64,000 nt of DNA from Methylophilaceae bacterium 11 (GTDB taxonomy: Bacteria; Pseudomonadota; Gammaproteobacteria; Burkholderiales; Methylophilaceae). Below are positions 61,123-64,000 of the stretch, one piece after another. Made by a program: the position numbers and the translations under genes. Within the stretch, counting starts at the first letter, position 1. Each line of letters begins with the position of its first letter. Location of the stretch: positions 1,612,001 to 1,676,000 of the forward strand of contig JCKJ01000001.1 of NCBI GenBank assembly GCA_000525025.1, read 5' to 3'. The notes beneath the pieces were generated by a model. That model was not told the origin of the DNA. It did no database searches and saw only the letters and a list, made by a program, of their open reading frames with translations.

Positions 61123-63021
61123 TTATTGAATTTCCGGAAGTGCTTCTAATGCCTCGTGTAACGCCAACCATTCTAGCTCGGTGGCTTCTATTAATGCTGC
61201 CAGCTCGGCTTGGCGCTTTAAATGCTGCTGTAATTCTACCTTACGGCCAGGCTCATAGAGCGTTGCATCTAAAGCGCTTGTATCTAAGCTTTGTTTTTCG
61301 GTCTGGTACTTTAGCAGCCCTTCGTCAACCTGCGCTAGGGATTTAAGCAATGGCCTACGTGCAAGAATACGCGCCTGCCGATCTGCTTTATTTTGCGCAT
61401 ATTCATTCTTTTTCATTGGTTTTTCGACGACATCAGCTGCAGCTTGCTGCGCTTTAGAAGAGGCTAGCCAAGTTTTATAATCATCCAAATCTCCGTCAAA
61501 CACCTCCGCTTTGCCTTCTGCCACCAACACAAAACGGTCACAACTAGCCCGCAATAATGCGCGATCATGCGAGACCAAAATCACCCCCCCCACGTAGTCT
61601 TGCAGCGCCAACGTCAAGGCATGACGCATCTCTAAATCCAAATGGTTGGTGGGCTCATCTAGTAATAATAAGTTGGGGCGTGTCCAAATAAGTAAAGCCA
61701 GTGCTAGGCGTGATTTCTCCCCGCCAGAGAAGTTAGTACAAGGTGAGCGAGCCATATCGCCCTTGAAATCAAACCCACCTAAATAATTCAGGTGCTCTTG
61801 CTCTCGCGTCAATGGGTCTAACCGCAGCATATGCTGCAATGGTGATTCATTTGGGCGTAATTGCTCCAACTGATGCTGCGCAAAATAGCCAATGTTGAGG
61901 TCTTTACCTTCTACCCTTTTTCCTGTTAAAGGTTGTAACTCAGCAGCCAACGCTTTAATCAATGTAGATTTACCCGCTCCGTTCTTGCCCAGCAACCCAA
62001 CACGCTCACCGGGACGAATTGTAAATGCGACTTTGCTCAGTATGGGTTTATCTGCATAACCTATCGTCACGTCATCTAATACCAGAAGAGGATCTGGCGC
62101 ACTTACCGGCACACGGAATTCAAAGTTAAACTGCGAATCTATATGGGCGGCAGAAATCATCTCCATGCGCTCTAATGCTTTGATGCGGCTTTGTGCCTGA
62201 CGCGCTTTGGTGGCCTGTACGCGAAAGCGGTCAATATAGCTTTGCAAATGCGCGACTTTACGTTGTTGCTTCTCGAACATGGCTTGTTGCAACGCTAGCT
62301 TTTCTGCGCGCTGCCGCTCAAAATCACTGTAACCGCCACGGTACAAAGTTAAACGCTGTTGCTCAATATGCAGAATATTATTGACCACGCTATCTAAAAA
62401 ATCACGGTCATGCGAAATTAGCAACAAAGTGCCACGATAATCACGCAGCCAGCCTTCCAGCCAGATCACTGCGTCTAAGTCCAAATGGTTGGTGGGCTCA
62501 TCCAATAGCAACAAGTCAGAACGACACATCAGTGCACGCGCCAGATTCAAACGCACACGCCAGCCACCGGAGAAATCACTGACGGCACGCTGTAAATCTG
62601 TTTGTAAAAAACCTAAACCATCCAGCAAGGCCGCAGCGCGCGCTTTTGCGCTATAACCGTCAATGTCGCTTAAACGCTGATGCAACTCGGCAATCTTTTC
62701 GCCCGCATGTGCGGCCTCTGCTTGCATTAATGCCTGCTCTACCTCGCGCAGCTCAGCATCGCCATCCAACGTAAAGTCGATAGCTGACTGCGTCAATGCT
62801 GGGGTTTCTTGCGCAACGTGTGCCACTATCCAGTTGGGGGGAATCTCTAAATCGCCCACCTCTGGGTGCAGCTCTCCACACAGCAGTGCAAATAAAGAAG
62901 ATTTGCCTGCACCATTTGCACCGGTCAACCCCACTTTATGCCCGGGATGCAATTGAAAGGACGCCTCTTCAATGAGTATTTTGGCACCGCGCGTGAGTGT
63001 TAACTGTTTAAATTGAATCAA
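61123..63021 (-). CDS. ABC-F ATPase (YheS/Uup type)
   Basis: 632 residues with two ABC domains and no membrane segments, the ABC-F plan of ribosome-binding translation factors. Walker A GANGAGKSSLF (about 35-45) and GKNGAGKSTLI (about 344-354), signatures FSGGWRVRLNLARAL and FSGGEKSRLALALL, Walker B LLLLDEPTNHLDL twice, a linker of about 70 residues between them rich in Gln and Arg, and a charged C-terminal tail. Length and tail fit YheS; whether it is a general factor or gives resistance cannot be read. Confidence 0.92.
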   Translation of the reverse strand: MIQFKQLTLTRGAKILIEEASFQLHPGHKVGLTGANGAGKSSLFALLCGELHPEVGDLEIPPNWIVAHVAQETPALTQSAIDFTLDGDAELREVEQALMQAEAAHAGEKIAELHQRLSDIDGYSAKARAAALLDGLGFLQTDLQRAVSDFSGGWRVRLNLARALMCRSDLLLLDEPTNHLDLDAVIWLEGWLRDYRGTLLLISHDRDFLDSVVNNILHIEQQRLTLYRGGYSDFERQRAEKLALQQAMFEKQQRKVAHLQSYIDRFRVQATKARQAQSRIKALERMEMISAAHIDSQFNFEFRVPVSAPDPLLVLDDVTIGYADKPILSKVAFTIRPGERVGLLGKNGAGKSTLIKALAAELQPLTGKRVEGKDLNIGYFAQHQLEQLRPNESPLQHMLRLDPLTREQEHLNYLGGFDFKGDMARSPCTNFSGGEKSRLALALLIWTRPNLLLLDEPTNHLDLEMRHALTLALQDYVGGVILVSHDRALLRASCDRFVLVAEGKAEVFDGDLDDYKTWLASSKAQQAAADVVEKPMKKNEYAQNKADRQARILARRPLLKSLAQVDEGLLKYQTEKQSLDTSALDATLYEPGRKVELQQHLKRQAELAALIEATELEWLALHEALEALPEIQ

Positions 63022-63209
63022 AGTGTATCCAAGTATCGATGGCTACAACATGCTGAAAATTCACCACGCCGACCATTTTTGACAAAGAGCGTTATTTTAA
63101 AACAATCTAAGCCATATGCTTAATAGAACTTAATGTTTTCTTTCCGTTCCAAGCTATAAAATAAAGTAAAATAGCGCAATATCCCTATGCACCCACCCAT
63201 TATCACTTC

Positions 63210-64000
63210 ATGACTATACGCAATATCTTTCGCTGGGCTGCTTACCTCGTTGCATTTCTCTCGTTACTGATAATACTTGCAGTATTAGTCATACGCTTTT
63301 TTGTATTTCCTAATATCAACAATTACAAAGATGACATCGCCATCTACGCCAGCAAAACCATGCAGCGTAAAGTCACCATTGGCGACATCAGCACTGGCTG
63401 GCACCATCTCTCGCCGCGCGTTACGCTCGCCAACATAGATATTTATGATGAGCAAAACCGACCAGCGCTCACCTTGCAAAAGGTAGATACGCAACTTTCA
63501 TGGTTAAGCATTGGGCTGCTTGATTTAAGACTTTCAGAACTCACTGCCTATGCACCTACGCTGATCATCCGCCGCTCAAAGGAAGGTGTGTTTTATTTGG
63601 CTGGTGTTAATTTAAGTGGCCGAGGTAACCCTGATTTTGCCAACTGGCTACTGGCGCAGTCTAATGTCGGTGTACAAAATGCAAACATCACTTACATTGA
63701 CGAGCTCAGACAAGCGCCCCCACTCGTACTCAAGAAGCTCAACCTAACGCTAAGTAACTCTGCCTGGAAAAGTATCTTTGGCAGACATGAGTTTAAATTA
63801 GACACATTTTCCTCTATTGGCACAAAGCAACCCATTAAGCTTTCTGGATATTTCATTGGGCGAGACATGTCAAACGTCAAAGATTGGCGCGGCAATATAC
63901 ATCTTGCTTTACAAAATACCGACATTTCCGTGTGGCGCGCATGGGTAGACTATCCACTAGAAATCAAAAGCGGCATGGGCAATGCAGAAGCCGATGTGCA
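63210..64000 (+). CDS. YhdP/AsmA-like envelope protein (3' end beyond window)
   Basis: Open from the ATG at 63210 through the window end (263 complete codons). One N-terminal membrane helix (about 10-32) is followed by a periplasmic domain with TMQRKVTIGDISTGWHHLSPRVTLANIDIYDEQNRPALTL, the AsmA-like start seen in YhdP (about 1270 residues in E. coli), a bridge-like lipid-transport protein. Annotated as partial because it runs off the window. Confidence 0.85.
   Translation, partial: MTIRNIFRWAAYLVAFLSLLIILAVLVIRFFVFPNINNYKDDIAIYASKTMQRKVTIGDISTGWHHLSPRVTLANIDIYDEQNRPALTLQKVDTQLSWLSIGLLDLRLSELTAYAPTLIIRRSKEGVFYLAGVNLSGRGNPDFANWLLAQSNVGVQNANITYIDELRQAPPLVLKKLNLTLSNSAWKSIFGRHEFKLDTFSSIGTKQPIKLSGYFIGRDMSNVKDWRGNIHLALQNTDISVWRAWVDYPLEIKSGMGNAEADV

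Overview
The window reads as a contiguous chromosomal segment of a motile, moderately low-GC betaproteobacterium. The flagellar gene order, a cytosolic dihydroxyacetone kinase pair, formaldehyde-activating-like and glyoxalase-like proteins and the general protein character suggest the family Methylophilaceae (Methylotenera/Methylophilus type); this placement is inference from protein resemblance, not a computed phylogeny.

Layout. (1) 1-5990: end of a flagellar export/placement/transcription operon: flhA (5' cut by the window edge), flhF, a flhG-like gene with a ruined ATP-binding loop, fliA, motC, motD. (2) 6003-10148: a 1381-residue PAS/GAF/GGDEF/EAL cyclic-di-GMP protein. (3) 10377-22650: flgN, flgM, flgA leftward and flgB-C-D-E-F-G-H-I-J-K-L rightward, with recognisable sigma-28 promoters in front of flgM and flgK. 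(4) 22667-26857: a molybdate locus (modE, ModE-like palindrome, outer-membrane porin, modA, modB, modC) inserted inside the flagellar genes. (5) 26934-38699: fliR-Q-P-O-N-M-L-K-J-I-H-G-F leftward and fliE rightward. (6) 38728-44.6 kb: a Doc/AbrB-type toxin-antitoxin pair, then a chromosomal integron: an intact-looking IntI tyrosine recombinase pointing away from an array of eight cassettes closed by closely related 58-60 bp attC sites, followed by a ninth cassette-like unit with a decayed end. (7) 44.6-48.6 kb: small accessory or metabolic genes (YciI-like, VOC, GFA, lipoprotein) and dhaL-dhaK. (8) 48.7-64 kb: housekeeping genes: glnE, acs, prfC flanked by two glycosyltransferases, ychJ-like, a CpxA/CpxR-like two-component pair divergent from a Spy/CpxP-like periplasmic gene with CpxR-like boxes between them, a hypothetical gene, an ABC-F gene, and the 5' part of a YhdP/AsmA-like gene cut by the window end.

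How it fits together. FliA (sigma-28), FlgM (anti-sigma) and FlgN (chaperone) are the late-gene switch; the sigma-28 sites at flgM and flgK/L fit the standard checkpoint in which hook completion releases FliA. The mod genes look like one ModE-controlled operon in which an outer-membrane channel feeds the ModABC importer.

The most novel part is the integron (39402 to about 44594). Its cassettes encode small, mostly unrecognised proteins, many of them membrane proteins, and include a secreted octapeptide-repeat protein with an abutting partner gene, a MazG-like protein with altered metal ligands, a DUF4287 protein and an encapsulated-ferritin-like protein with no encapsulin gene beside it.
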